A stretch of 64,000 bases of DNA, from NCBI GenBank assembly GCA_026874595.1, contig CM049307.1, positions 32,966,862-33,030,861 on the forward strand, in the 5' to 3' direction. Made by a program: the position numbers and the translations under genes. The notes under the pieces are model-generated. The model was not told where the DNA came from. It saw only the letters and a program-made list of their open reading frames with translations, and did not search any database. This DNA comes from Sipunculus nudus. Its lineage: Eukaryota > Annelida > Sipuncula > Golfingiida > Sipunculidae. Positions 1 through 11,974 of this stretch are shown piece after piece (within the stretch, counting starts at the first letter, position 1; each line of letters starts with the position of its first letter).

Positions 1-499
1 ATATTTTACTACTAAAGAAAAGACACACCAAGCTGACACCACTGTAACTAAATCTTATTTCCTAACCCATAACTTGTTTTAATCAGTTTACTCTGTGGGG
101 GTCAAACATAACACACTGCACTTAGTTACAGTGAAGCTAAACCAGCAAATGATTGAAAGTATTTTAATCTTTTCAGCACCATTATGCTGGACTTTTTGGA
201 ATGTACAAAATATCATCAGATATGGCAAAATATAACTCATACACATATCCTTCACAAGAAATGGAACAAAAAAAATTTACAAACCCACAAATGTAAAGAT
301 TATCTCAATGTATTCCATAAATGTCATTGCACAGTTGTTTACCATGGTGTAAGTAAGAAGCCAGAACTTTATACATAATTTTAATCTCATGACAATAAAA
401 ATTCCATGTTATAAGCTGGTAACTATTAAATATTCAACAACAAAAAAGAGTCGACCGCTTAGTCAATCTCTACTAACATCATCATTAGAGCTTTTCTTA
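1..499. other. Unique intronic sequence
   Basis: AT-rich intron sequence downstream of the exon at 2627 in gene orientation. The short open frame at 184-378 resembles no protein I know. No repeat or site was recognised, and the next BICC1 exon is not here. Confidence 0.6.
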
Positions 500-1209
500 A
501 AGGTTAACACAAAGATAGGTAGACTAATGTTATTGGAAGGTACATAGCAAGATGGACACACTACTGTTATTTATAGGGCACACATTAAGATGGGTATATC
601 ACTGGTACTTAGGAGCTACACATTAAGAATAGTAAATCACTGATATTGAGAGGTAAACTGTCCCCTGTCTTTAGAAAGTACAGAGTAAGATGGGTACACC
701 ACATTTATTTAGAAAGTACACAGTAAGATGGGTACACTACTGTTATTTAAAAAGTACACAGAAAGATGGATACACTACTGTAATTTAACAAGTACACAGT
801 AAGATGAGTACACTACTGTTATTCAAAAAGTGCACAGTAAGATGGGTACACTACTGTTATTTAAAAGGTACACAGTAAGATGGATACACTACTGTTATTT
901 AAAAAGTACACAGTAAGATGGGTACACTACTGTTATTTAAAAAGTACACAGTAAGATGAGTATACTACCGTTATTTAAAAAGTACACAGAAAGATGGATA
1001 CACTACTGTTTTTAACAAGTACACAGTAAGATGGGCACACTACTGTTATTCAAGAAGTGCACAGTAAGATGGTTACACTACTGTTATTTAAAAATTACAC
1101 AGTAAGATGGGTACACTACTGTTATTTAAAAAGTACACACCGTGTAAGATTGGTACACTACTGTTATTTAAAAAGTACACAGTAAGATGGGTACACTACT
1201 GTTATTTAA
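500..1209. repeat. 38-bp minisatellite, left block
   Basis: About 18 tandem copies of a 38-bp unit built from AAAAAGTACACAGTAAG followed by ATGGGTACACTACTGTTATTT. Copies at 500-700 are strongly diverged (indels, substitutions), while those from about 700 onward are nearly uniform, as expected when array edges decay and the interior is homogenised. Open frames across it are by-products of the repeat. It continues at 2247 after an inserted element. Confidence 0.93.
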
Positions 1210-2246
1210 CTAGAATATCAGCAGAAGCTGACAAAAGCCCTCAGCCAAAAGAACAGTGTTTAGAGGTGGTAACAGTAACAAGTACTAAATATCTGTTCTC
1301 ACATGGATGTATATCTGTACATGTCTCAGTTACAAATTTAAAATGGAGAGGTATGTACCATGATTCATAACAATCCACCAAATGCTTCCTGAAAAATAAG
1401 CTTCTAAGTTTTATTCTATTATCAGCTCTGTGACCTTGAAAAGTAGGTCAAGGTCACCCATCTTCGAACTTGACCGAGATTTTGTCGATATACATCTTCA
1501 CCAAAGAAATAAAATTCCTATTGTTAATCCTTTTAGAGATATCCCGCTCACAAGGCCAAAGTTGAAAAATCCAAGAAAAATTCATTAAAAATCAGAAATT
1601 GCAGGTGGCGCCCCCAAACTTGTGCAGCAGTTACAGACCATTACTCCCTATGATCATAGCAAGTATTGTGAAAATCCAGCCAATGGTTCCTGAGAAATAA
1701 GCTTCTAAATGTTTTTTCTATAATCAGCTCTAAAACGTAGAAAAATAGGTCAAGGTAACCCATCTTCGAACTTGACCGAGATTTTGTCAATATACATCTT
1801 CACCGAAAAAATAAAATTCCTACGGTGAATCCTTTTAGAGATATCCCGCTCACAAGCCCAAAGTTGAAAAATCCGATAAAAATTCATTAAAAATCAGATA
1901 TTGTAGGTGGCGCCACCAAACTTGTGTAGCAGGTACAGATTATCAGTCCCAATAATCATAGTGAGTTTTGTGAAAATCCACCAAATGGTTCCTGAGTAAT
2001 AAGCATCTAAGTGTTTTTCTATAATCAGCTCTAAAATGTAGAAAAATAGGTCAAGGTCACCCATCTTCGAACTTGACCGAGATTTTGTCGATATACATCT
2101 TTACCAAGGAAATAAAATTCTGACGGTGAATCCTTTTCAAGATATCCCGCTCACAAGGTAAAAGTTAACGGACGCCGGACGGACGGACGGACGGACGGAC
2201 AGCTTGGGTGACGACAATAGCCCATCAGCCTAAGGGCTAAGGGCTA
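1210..2246. mobile_element. Family A element, copy 1, inserted in the minisatellite
   Basis: Begins CTAGAATATCAGCAGAAGCTG, with AGCCCTCAGCC just inside, and ends in CATCAGCCTAAGGGCTA; other copies end GCTGAGGGCTA, so the termini are inverted repeats of AGCCCTCAGC. Inside are units of about 302 bp, each with a GGTGGCGCCACC-type palindrome (about 1604, 1906) and AGGTCAAGGTCACCC sites, then a GGACGGACGG tail (about 2170-2200). No protein is encoded. Non-autonomous DNA transposon is the most likely class. It shares body and ends with 24538-25211 and 33098-33751. Confidence 0.82.
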
Positions 2247-2620
2247 AAAAGTACACAGTAAGATGAGTACACTACTGTTATTTAAAAAGTACACACTGTG
2301 TAAGATGGGTACACTACTGTTATTTAAAAGGTACACAGTAAGATGGGTATACTACTGTTATATAAAAAGTACACAGTAAGATGGGTACACTACTGTTATT
2401 TAAAAAGTACAGAGTAAGATGGGTACACTACTGTTATTTAAAAGGTACACAGTAAGATGGGTTAACTACTGTTATTTAAAAAGTACACAGTAAGATGGGT
2501 GCACTACTGTTATTTAAAAAGTACACAGTAAGATGGGTTAACTACTGTTATTTAAAAAGTACACAGTAAGATGGGTGCACTACTGTTATTTAGAAGGTAC
2601 ACAGTAAGATGGGTACACTA
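2247..2620. repeat. 38-bp minisatellite, right block, abutting the exon donor
   Basis: About ten further copies of the same 38-bp unit, including variants GGGTTAACTACTG and GGGTGCACTACTG that alternate. The last copy runs GATGGGTACACTATTATAC straight into the exon; the donor GTATAATAGTG of the exon at 2627 is thus made of, or immediately joined to, repeat sequence. Confidence 0.92.
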
Positions 2621-2626
2621 TTATAC

Positions 2627-2706
2627 CTTGGTGTCCAGCACCGCCATAATTCTGTCTTTTGCCATGACAACAGCTTCTTTCTTCCCACAAACCTTAACAT
2701 GAGGGT
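2627..2706 (-). CDS. BICC1: BICC1 internal exon: end of the first KH unit
   Basis: An 80-bp exon on the minus strand encoding 27 codons once the single G from the previous exon is added: it begins DPHVKVCGKKEAVV and ends DRIMAVLDTK. Known animal Bicaudal-C proteins have DPHIKVSGKKED...IMSVLDTK at this place, just before the KH domain that carries the GKGG RNA-binding loop. The acceptor is a T-rich tract ending TTGTAG (2712-2707) and the donor is GTATAA (2626-2621). It enters in phase 1, joining G|AC to make Asp, and leaves in phase 0. BICC1 is a cytoplasmic KH/SAM protein that binds mRNAs and silences them, partly through the CCR4-NOT deadenylase. The segment should form the last strand and helix of the first KH fold. 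There is no GXXG loop within it. The donor-side intron is a minisatellite. Confidence 0.94.
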
Positions 2707-3035
2707 CTACAAAAAAACAGAGCAATTCATTAAGAACATTATTATTAATGAATAAGAAATTTTGTGAAAAATTCTGTGAAATATAAGAGCACACACAACC
2801 ATATTTTACAAACATATGTCACTGCACAGACTTGTACTTCTTTTGACTTACAGTAGTCTCATATCTAGCGGTGGCTACATGAAACCAACAGCTCAAAATA
2901 ATAACATTTAAATTATTTACTTCTCATCTGGTACATTACAGGAGAAATCAAATAAATGCTGGTATCTCACTTAATTCAATCCTGAAAGTAAGCTCTTCCT
3001 GAAACCAAAAATTTACAAACATTTATTGAGGATAT

Positions 3036-3051
3036 GGGGGGGGGGGGGGGG
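3036..3051 (+). repeat. Poly-G run, 16 bases
   Basis: Uninterrupted G16 followed by AGGGAGG in otherwise AT-rich intron. A matching run of C11 is at 3389-3399. Confidence 0.95.
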
Positions 3052-4805
3052 AGGGAGGAATGTGAATATTTTTAATGAACTCTTTTGTTCTAGATACTTG
3101 GATATACTTCAGTATTCTTGATTTAATATAGCTGCTTATTAGCAGCAGAATGAAAAGAAATATGTTACCACACAGTTAAAGGGTAAAATACCTACGAGAA
3201 TTATGAATATTTAAGACAAGACTTTGATTTTAATAGTTATAATTTTCTCTTACACAGTTTAAGCAATTTCAAGATAATGTCAAACATTTAAAAAGAGTCC
3301 CCTTCTTTATCATTTTTCCCTAATCCCCCTGATATATAACATCAAATGAAAATCCAGAATCTTCAACCTTGAACCAAGCCCAAGGACACCCCCCCCCCCT
3401 TCCTTCATCTATGATTACTATGACTACCCCTAGAGATTTCTATAATTTACACTGAATACACACCCTCTACTGAAGTCTTCATTTTTTTATGTCCACACCC
3501 ACGCACAGATGAAGGTGTTTACTCATCTAGGATTAACATGGCCATGTGACCACATTTCCTGTGGGGTGAAGTCTGCCCTTGTCAATTTGTTATTTTAGGC
3601 TGCGGGAGGTGAGAACTCAGCAAATAATACATACAAGATTCCTACTCTGAACCTGTCATAAACAGAAGGCTCAACTCAAGAGCCTCCCCTCATATAAAGA
3701 TTCACAGCAAAAGGTGCTAGCTATCTTCAGTTACAATATTATCATTTAATCTCTTTCTTGAAAATGTGTTATTTGATTTTCTAAACCAGTATATGTGCAC
3801 CGACCTGCTGGAAAACTGATTTCCTGCAAAAAAATCTTTAAATTTCAAGAAGTGTCCAATGGGTTATGATGCTCAGCTTTATTACATTTTTACATGACTT
3901 TCGGGTAAACCCAGAATATACAGCCCTGTTTTCTGAAAACAAATTCATTAATTTATTAAAAGATTTAATTTAAATTAAAAGTTAAGATTAAAGAATGTAT
4001 TGACTTTTATTCTTCAATTCACCAAAATATCCATCTAGGACAGGATTTATACAAGTGAATTTAATCATAATTTATCAGTTTACGCTGAAAAGTCTATACA
4101 CTGATCATATCCTTAATTTTTTTGCGTTGCTATTACAGTCTTAATATGAATTCAACTGCATTTACTAAATCTACAAAGGATTTTGACTAAAACTTAAATA
4201 CTTCTTTTACTGATGATCAGGAGAACACAGGCAGGAGGTAACTGATCTAAGATATCACTGTGAGCTGACAGAGCCCAAACCCGCAGGCCCAGCCAAAACA
4301 ACATGCCAAGGGGCAAAGGTAAAGGGGTAGCAATTTCTCATGAACAAACAAACCAGGTTTACATGTTACAGTTCAACAGCCAGTCAGTACTACAAACAAC
4401 TACATTTACTCCTCAAGGGCACTGGGTCTGTTATGCTGGACAATGTTAATTTATCAAAATTCAACCCCAACCATACAAGATTTCTTAAGCTGCTCTTATT
4501 TTGAAGGATAACTGAGAAAATTTGTAATGGTTGTTCCTCATGTAATGCTTAGTTTTTTTTAATCCAAACCGCCTCTGGCAAATACTAATTCTAAAATTAT
4601 AGTTCTTATAAAGTAATTTATTATTTTTTTTATCTCAGGGAACCAAGACCTGAAAAAAGTGTTGTCAGGTGAAGTGTAAAGTGTTTACATGATAATTTTG
4701 CTCTTTTCAGGGACTACACATTTGAAAACTCCAAATATTTTTATGCAACTCCCCACTTTGGATCTAATAGCAGAATAAAAAAATATCACAAAAAGACCTA
4801 TACTG
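3052..4805. other. Unique intronic sequence
   Basis: AT-rich sequence with one C11 run and a slightly GC-richer patch near 4245-4335. No coding region, repeat family or regulatory site could be supported. Confidence 0.55.
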
Positions 4806-5235
4806 CTTTTAAAACAAGGGACCTATGGGTCACGACGCTCAGCTGTTATATATGATAAAAAATATTATTTAGAAATGAGGCACATGCTGGTTTTGTGTGG
4901 TAATAAATATAAGCTGTATTATGAGTTGTTGTTGTTTAGCTTATGTATGATTTTGATAGTACCTTTGGAGACAGGGAAGAGGATTGATTTCATTTATTCT
5001 ATTAACAATTGGAGTACTATTGTCACACAGATTTTGACTTGGCCATACAACTTATAAGCAGAACATATAATATAAGGGTTTAACTATTTATTAAAAATTT
5101 ACAAATATTGTCCCAAATATAATTTTTATTAAAAATAATAAGAGAATCATATGATTTTTTAAAATGAAATATAACTGATATGATTATTAAAATAATATTA
5201 AAGAATATATTCATGAATGCATTCATGAATACATT
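4806..5235. repeat. Family F interspersed repeat, copy 1
   Basis: Opens with GGGACCTATGGGTCACGACG and CTCAGCTG, the 5' signature also used by the elements at 13308, 13604 and 36833. The body (TTTTGTGTGGTAATA, CTTTGGAGACAGGGAAGAGG, GACTTGGCCATA) is shared with 63497-64000 at moderate divergence and in the same orientation. It ends in very AT-rich sequence containing a 24-bp palindrome at 5208-5231. No coding potential was recognised. Confidence 0.75.
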
Positions 5236-6039
5236 TTGAAAGTATTTGCACGAGTATTCATATACTTTCATTTTTACCTGAATTCCCATTCTTTATGCAA
5301 GAAATTTTATAATGGAGTACATAATCATATTCGTATTTAAATACAATTACAAAGTATTCGCACCATGTCTGGTATTTATTCAATTTTCACCAAACAATGA
5401 TGTTGAGAATCCAGAATATACAAAATTCACACATTTAAATAATGATCATAAGTACCTGGTTTTATGGCTTTTATTTATATTAAAAAATAACTGTAAAAAA
5501 TTCATTTTGGACTAATTTCACATCAATGTACACACTAGACACAGTAGGAATCTAGATTAATATTATGAACTGCATCTTTGTCTATCATTAATTTCCTTCA
5601 CATGATCCCTAATGATTAGTAATGAATAATATGATTTTCTTCTTTATCATTAAAATTGAACTGAAAAATGCCATAGGTGACTGCATGGTGTTATTTGGAA
5701 TATGTGACATTCTACCCATCGATACAAGATTCTTATATCATCAGTAACTGCAAGTTAATTTCCTGTTATTATAAACTAACAAATTCCTTTTCTATTTTTC
5801 TTTAATTTGTTATTAAAAACCAATAAAAATTTATTAATTTGTTGTTTATTGTTATGTTGTTGGTTAAAACTACTAGATGAGTTGGGTTGGACACCTGGAT
5901 CAACTGTGGCTGGCCATAAGCTGCCTGGATTCCTGTATGCCTCGCCTCAAGCGTGCATAATTTGATGAAAGGTCAACAAGGTCAACATACAGGTGACTCA
6001 AGAGGGGCTGGAGAGAGCCAAAGTCTGACAGGGTCTCAT
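5236..6039. other. AT-rich intron, left flank of family G
   Basis: Mostly unique. From about 5875 the sequence becomes GC-richer (GGACACCTGGATCAACTG, GGTCAACAAGGTCAACATAC) and may be the unrecognised 5' part of the G element. No gene was seen. Confidence 0.45.
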
Positions 6040-7435
6040 AAAAAACATTAATAAAAGCTACAATTTTTGGCCAATTTCTTTCAGCTTTCTAAACTAAAAA
6101 GCTGAAATCCTTATGTGTGCATGATATGAAAATTATATCAACAGTGCTCACGGGAAACAAACGTGCCATGGTCACAGTTGGGCAAAATTTAAGGTACTAA
6201 TTTTATATTTTTACTAATAACTTATAAAATTTGAAAAATTCAGAACTAATTTTGGGTATTCAATTGAATCTTGATTAAATAATGTTACATCCCTGACAAA
6301 AAAATCTCTAGCAATGCCCTTGTTAAGGGAGTAAATATATTTCTTGATTTTTTACATAGTGCATTATGTTTGGGCCCATAACTTAAAACAATTAAGCAAT
6401 ACTGACATCATTCTGGGATGTGCATAGAGAATGAAAAATATGTATATTGTTTATGATTAAAGTCAGATCAGTGGTTTTGATATTAGGCAGTCTTGAAGTG
6501 TAACAATGGGTTTTTAATGGAAAAATGAAGTTTTTCATTAATATCTCGAAGGTATTAAGTCCTAGTGACCAAATTCTTGGCATGGTAGGGGATTTTGGAG
6601 ACATCTAACTGTATGCTGAATTTAAGGAACTTAGAGCTGAAGCTTGGGAGCTGAGCTTTTGCAAACTGCATAACACTAGCTTGATGTAAACAATATGTTA
6701 CAAGGTGCTTGAAAACTTGATTAAAATCTACAGTTTTTGATCAACTGGTTTCAAATTTTTGGTGTTAACAGTTGAAATGCTGACAAAAACATGCTGTGAA
6801 AATTAAATCCACAGTACTTACAGGAAAAAAACGTGCCATGGTCAAAGTTGGGCAAAATTTAAGGTACCAATTTTTTATTTTTATTAATATTTTAAAAAAT
6901 TTAAAAGATTTTCATCTAATTTTGGGTATACAATTTAATTTTGATTAATTAAAGTTATATTACTGGAAAAAAGGTCCACAGCTTTAACATTTTTTGTGTT
7001 AAGTGATCAAATATCTTTCCTTATTTTTTTCAAAATGCATTATGTTTGGGCCCAGAACTTTTTTAAATTAAATAATACAGACATAATTTCTGGCATGTAC
7101 ATAGGAACTATATAGAGGAATATTTATGGTAAATATGAGGAAAAACAGATGAGTGGTTTTGATATTAGGCAGTCCTAAAGTGTGAAAATAGGTTTTTAAT
7201 AAAAAATTGAGGTTTTTCCTTAATTTCTCAAAGGAACGAAGTTGCAAAGACCCAGTTTCGGCTTGGTAGGAGATCTTGGGGACATCTAACATTATGCCGA
7301 ATTTTGGATTCCTAGGTCTTACGGTTTCAAAACGTGCCACATCTACGGACGGACGGACGGACGGACAGACGGACGGACGACGGAAAATGGACCACGACTA
7401 TAGCTCAGATGACTTATAGTCAGCTGAGCTAAAAA
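6040..7435. mobile_element. Family G element with two 670-bp units
   Basis: Two diverged tandem units 670 bp apart (GTGCCATGGTCACAGTTGGG near 6163 and its partner near 6833), each with GGGCAAAATTTAAGGTAC, TGCATTATGTTTGGGCCC and TTTTGATATTAGGCAGTC. The array closes with a GGAC/ACGG microsatellite (7344-7381) and the terminal motif AGTCAGCTGAGCTAAAA. A single unit of the same family is at 28470-29103. The left end is not defined and no protein is encoded. Confidence 0.78.
7344..7381 (+). repeat. ACGG microsatellite in the tail of family G
   Basis: Imperfect tandem ACGG/GGAC repeats with one ACAG variant, placed between the last unit and the terminal motif, as in families A and B. Confidence 0.9.
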
Positions 7436-7913
7436 TAGAAACAGGCATTTTTAAGCTTAAATTTGGTGTAATTGTTTGTAGCTGTATGTAGTAGCAGATG
7501 TATTTGTCTGTCAAAGTTTGAACTGATTTTGATCCCAAGTACCAGTGCAAAAGTAAGGAAAGCTTCTAGCTTCCCTAAGGAAACTTCACAGACTGTAATA
7601 ACAAATCCTTGTGTACTGTGTTTGAGACTGACCAGGCCAGGATTTCTGTAACACAGGGTGACAAAGTGGCCTGGACAAGAGGGTATTGTTTACTCTCCTG
7701 TCTGACTCTAACAGGGCACCATTTTATTTACATATTCTCCTGACACATATGGGCACCAAGTTGTGATCTTGCACATTTTCCAGTGGAATTGCACATTAAA
7801 GCAACATCACATGACAAGACAATTTCCTGTGATTTATAGCTGATCAGAAAAGCCTGTATTAATGTTTTAAATGCATTTCACCTCAACTTATCACATGTCA
7901 ATATATATTAATA

Positions 7914-8350
7914 CTGTGGTTGTCTTTTTGTTCGCGAGGGTTTTAATTTCGCGATATTCGCGAATGGGAAATAATCGCGAAAATGAAACCCTCGGGAATA
8001 ATAGGCCAATTGAGAATGTTCTTCTTATTTAGTGTAATCAATACATGTATGGTAATAGGTTAGAACAGAGAGAATTTTTTAATAAATTACATCCTTGTAG
8101 GTATAGGGAAATTTAAACCTTAAATTTGAACTAAACCACCTATGCTGTGTGTACTGGCCCATCATTATATAAGAAAATGTCACAAACTCATGACCTATTC
8201 TCATTTTATAAAACACAAAGGTATATGGCTTTGCCAAATATTTGATATACTAGTAGGTTCTTGTGAGATCGCGAAAATGAAACCCTCGCAAAACATTAAA
8301 AATGGAAAAATCGCGAAATTTCAGCCTCGCGAATATGAAGCCAACCACAG
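7914..8350. mobile_element. TA-flanked MITE with CTGTGGTTG inverted ends
   Basis: Starts CTGTGGTTG and ends CAACCACAG, flanked on both sides by TA (7912-7913, 8351-8352), the target duplication of Tc1/mariner-type elements. Its ends are rich in CG and inversely related inside: TTCGCGAGGG, TTTCGCGATATTCGCGAA near the left, AAATCGCGAAATTT and CCTCGCGAA near the right, and GAAACCCTCG twice. It has no transposase and would fold into a long imperfect hairpin. Confidence 0.8.
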
Positions 8351-8639
8351 TAAATGTCTTAATTAACCCTGTTTTTATTTATTTAAGATTTCAGAAAAAT
8401 TCTGACACTTTTCAATTTCTTGTATATAAATCAGTATCTTGCTCAGCTTTTGGTGAATTGTTACTAAATTTTCAACAATTCCTACACGCAGGGTATGCTA
8501 TAGATTGATGGAAATCTTTAGGTAATAAGATAAATTGACCTCATATATTCTAGCCATATGAGTACTAGGTGACAATTTTAAGTGCACTTTAGTGAGCCTG
8601 TGAACAGTAAATGGTTAAATGACTGAAATTAAAAGTGAT

Positions 8640-9310
8640 CCTTAAAGTTTAATTTTGTTTTAATTTTAAAGCCCTGACTACCAAACACAAATAACAGCTG
8701 ACCTATCCAACACAGCCCAAATGCTCCACCCTTTTAACTTTTTATTATTATAATGAGCCCCCAAAACGCTCCTACACAGGTCTTCCATGCCCATGGTAGC
8801 GAGAGCTTCTAACAACATAATAATGACATCACAAAAGTCGATAATGCACGACATCGTACTGACTGAAGTCATCAACTGGTATGGCCTGACCATTGTTTTC
8901 TATACCGCAGTCATTATGAACTGTCTTGCAATATTTTGGATTATTTGTCTCATACAAATTACGTGCCAGGTAAGACATTTTTATTCACTCGCTAGTCAGA
9001 GGAACGGCTCATGCAACCTATAGCCTAGAACTTTTTATACTGTCTCCTTTGCATAAAAAAAAAAATATCCTGAAAAACATGCGGACATGGGTACTGGTAG
9101 TATATACAGACTACACATGTTTTGTTTGACAGAGCTCTGTCAAATTATGCAAAATTTTGTTTTTGTCAGATGAATGACACTTTACAATGTTTAAGGTCAC
9201 CTGATTGGTTGCTCGTTAGTTCAATGCTTATGATTATTCACTGAATGAATATGTGATTAAGGTCACAAAGTTCAAGGATAGGTCAATTAACTTATTCGCA
9301 ATAATAGATG
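8640..9310. repeat. Family D interspersed repeat, copy 1
   Basis: Shares a long, well preserved block with 40344-40695: GACCTATCCA, CAGCCCAAATGCTCCACCC, CTTCCATGCCCATGGTAG, ATCAACTGGTAT, GCAATATTTTGGATTAT and CTATAGCCTAGAACTTTTTA. A second block (GTCACCTGATTGGTTGCT) matches 41391-41460. Reading frames in the two copies share LKGWSIWAV and DRS on the minus strand, but indels and stops differ, so DNA homology explains it. The type of element is unknown. Confidence 0.75.
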
Positions 9311-9585
9311 TAATACAAATTTTCAAGGAAAATAATGCTATAACAAATCATTTTTTTTATTTATACTATGAATGCGTGTATTTTTTTTTTTTTTCCAAAT
9401 GTTACATCCATGATCTACAATGAAACAAATATTTTTAATATTTTTTGCTTTTTGACACACATTTATAAAGCTTGTCCTATGGGCAGGACTCTGAATGGGC
9501 TCACTATTACAGTTAGCTTAAATGGGTGATTATCTTCAATCAAAAAGAAAAAGTATTCTGTCAACAAGAGACCCAGGGGTCTAAT

Positions 9586-11974
9586 GTTCACTCTGTGAAT
9601 TACTGTGCAATTTGGCAAGTGATTAAAAAATAAATGAATGTGAAAATACCATTCATTCCTTTCCAAGTAAACATTGTCCTATTGCACAAGGTCGGTGGCG
9701 TCACCTATATGGTTTATGAGAAAACTTTCCAAGATGACTGCACATGCCAAATTTCAGACCAATACTCCTGAGATATGAGCAATTTTCACCAAAAGCAAAT
9801 GTATGAATGGACACCACAGGAAAATTATTGCAGATGGCGCCACCAGTCTTGTTTACGAGATTGAGGTGACGAAGATCTATGGACATGCACAATTTCAACC
9901 CAATACACTGAACAAACACTAAGACGATCAGATGGCAAATGCAAAGTTGGACACTCCGCAAAAAGTAGTGTAGGTGGCGCAACCTGTCTGGTTAACGAGA
10001 AAACTTTCCTAGATGGATAGACATGACAAATTTCAGATCAATACATTGAACCACTTCTGAGATATGAGCAATTTTCACCCACAGCAAATGTACCAGGGAT
10101 GCCATGGGAAAACAATTGCAGATGGCATCATCAGTCTTGAGTGTAAGTCTGAGGAGTCCAAGATCTATGAATATGCAAAATTTCAGCTAAATATGTTGAA
10201 CCACTCCTGAGATTGAGGGTTGTTATATAAAAGAAACCCAGGTTTGTACTGCACAGAAAGGTTCTCCATCATTGTTACCTTCAACTACATAGGTGAGGGA
10301 ACAAGTATGCCAGGTTTTGGAAATATCAGTCCAAGGGTCCTAGAGGAGACTCTGTTTTTGTGGATTATAACAAATAAATACTTAATGACATATTTTGGAT
10401 AAAAGCAGAAAACACCATTACAGCCTGCTGAAAGTAGCTAAACAGGTGGCACCACCTGGAGGTCAAAATCATTAAGCAGTCACATGATCAATATTCCTGT
10501 GAAATTTGAAACTGAAGGCTGCAGCAGTTTCTAAGATATTTGGTAACAGACAATACATCCTGTATGGAAACACATCAAGTTGCTAAATTTTGCAACCCAC
10601 ACAATTTGAAGTTCTGTAGAGACGCCATCTTGAAAATGACTTGACTGAATTTATACTCAAATTATTCCACTTCCTCTAAGGAACTGTTGGCTATGATATG
10701 AAGGCCAAAATTTCAATACTTTGTGACTTATCTTGAAAGACGTGGAAAAGAACATTTTGTCCCACAGAAAGTAGGTCAACACAGCTGGCGCCACCTGGAG
10801 GTCAAAATCATCTGGCAGTCACATGATCAATATTCCTGTGAAATTTGAAACTGAAGGCTGCAGCAGTTTCTAAGATATTTGGTAACAGACAATACATCAT
10901 GTATAGAAACACATCAAGCTGTCATATTTTGCGATCGACAGAATTTGAAGTTCCGTAGAGACGCCATCTTGAATATGACTTGACTGAATTTATACTCAAA
11001 TTATTCCCCTTCCTCTAAGGAACTGTTGGCTATGATATGAAGGCCAAAATTTCAATACTTTGTGACTTATCTTGGAAGAAGTGGAAAAGACCATTTTTTC
11101 CCGCAGAAAGTAGGTCAACACAGGTGGCGCCACCTGGAGGTCAAAATCATCTGGCAGTCACATGATCAATATTCCTGTGAAATTTGAAACTGAAGGCTGC
11201 AGCAGTTCCGAAAATATTTGGTAACAGACAATGCATCCTGTATGGAAACACATCAAGTTGCTAAATTTTGCAACCCACACAATTTGAAGTTCTGTAGAGA
11301 CGCCATCTTGAAAATGATTTGACTGAATTTATACTCAAATTATTCCCCTTCCTCTAAGGAACTGTTGGCTATGATATGAAGGCCAAAATTTCAATACTTT
11401 GTGACTTATCTTGGAAGAAGTGGAAAAGACCATTTTTTCCCGCAGAAAGTAGGTCAACACAGGTGGCGCCATCTGGAGGTCAAAATCATCTGGCAGTCAT
11501 ATGATCAATATTCCTGTGAAATTTGAAACTGAAGGCTGCAGCAGTTTCTAAGATATTTGGTAACAGACAATACATCATGTGTAGAAACACATCAAGCTGT
11601 CATATTTTGCGATCGACAGAATTTGAAGTTCCGTAGAGACGCCATCTTGAATATGACTTGACTGAATTTATACTCAAATTATTCCCCTTCCTCTAAGGAA
11701 CTGTTGACTATGATATGAAGGCCAAAATATTAATACTTTATGACTTATCTTGAAAGAAGTCGAAAAGACCATTTCTTCCCGCAGAAAGTAGGTCAACATA
11801 GGTGGCGCCACCAAAAGCTTATTTTTGCATGTCCATCCCATGATCAGTATTTCTGCAAAGTTTCATGAAGGTAGCTGCTTTGGCTGTTGAGATATTTGGT
11901 AACAGACGGTGGACGGTGGACAGTTGACAGTGGACAGTGGACGCTGCGCCATGGCATAAGTTCACAGAGTGAAC
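9586..11974. mobile_element. Family H element, 2.4 kb, with terminal inverted repeats
   Basis: Terminal inverted repeats GTTCACTCTGTGAA (9586-9599) and TTCACAGAGTGAAC (11961-11974), with TAAT directly outside each end as a possible 4-bp target duplication. The left third holds two 280-bp units (palindrome at about 9693 and 9973, a second one inside each unit). The right part holds four 339-bp units, then a GGTGGAC/AGTGGAC-rich tail (about 11907-11944). Phrases such as GAGATATGAGCAATTTTCACC recur. There is no coding capacity; it looks like a non-autonomous DNA transposon with a tandem core. Confidence 0.82.
10445..11800. repeat. Four tandem 339-bp units inside H
   Basis: Units start at GGTGGCGCCACC or a variant at 10445, 10785, 11123 and 11462; a partial unit follows at 11801. 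Units 1 and 3 share GCTAAATTTTGCAACCCACA, units 2 and 4 share GTCATATTTTGCGATCGACA, so the array is a duplicated two-unit block of about 678 bp. Confidence 0.92.
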
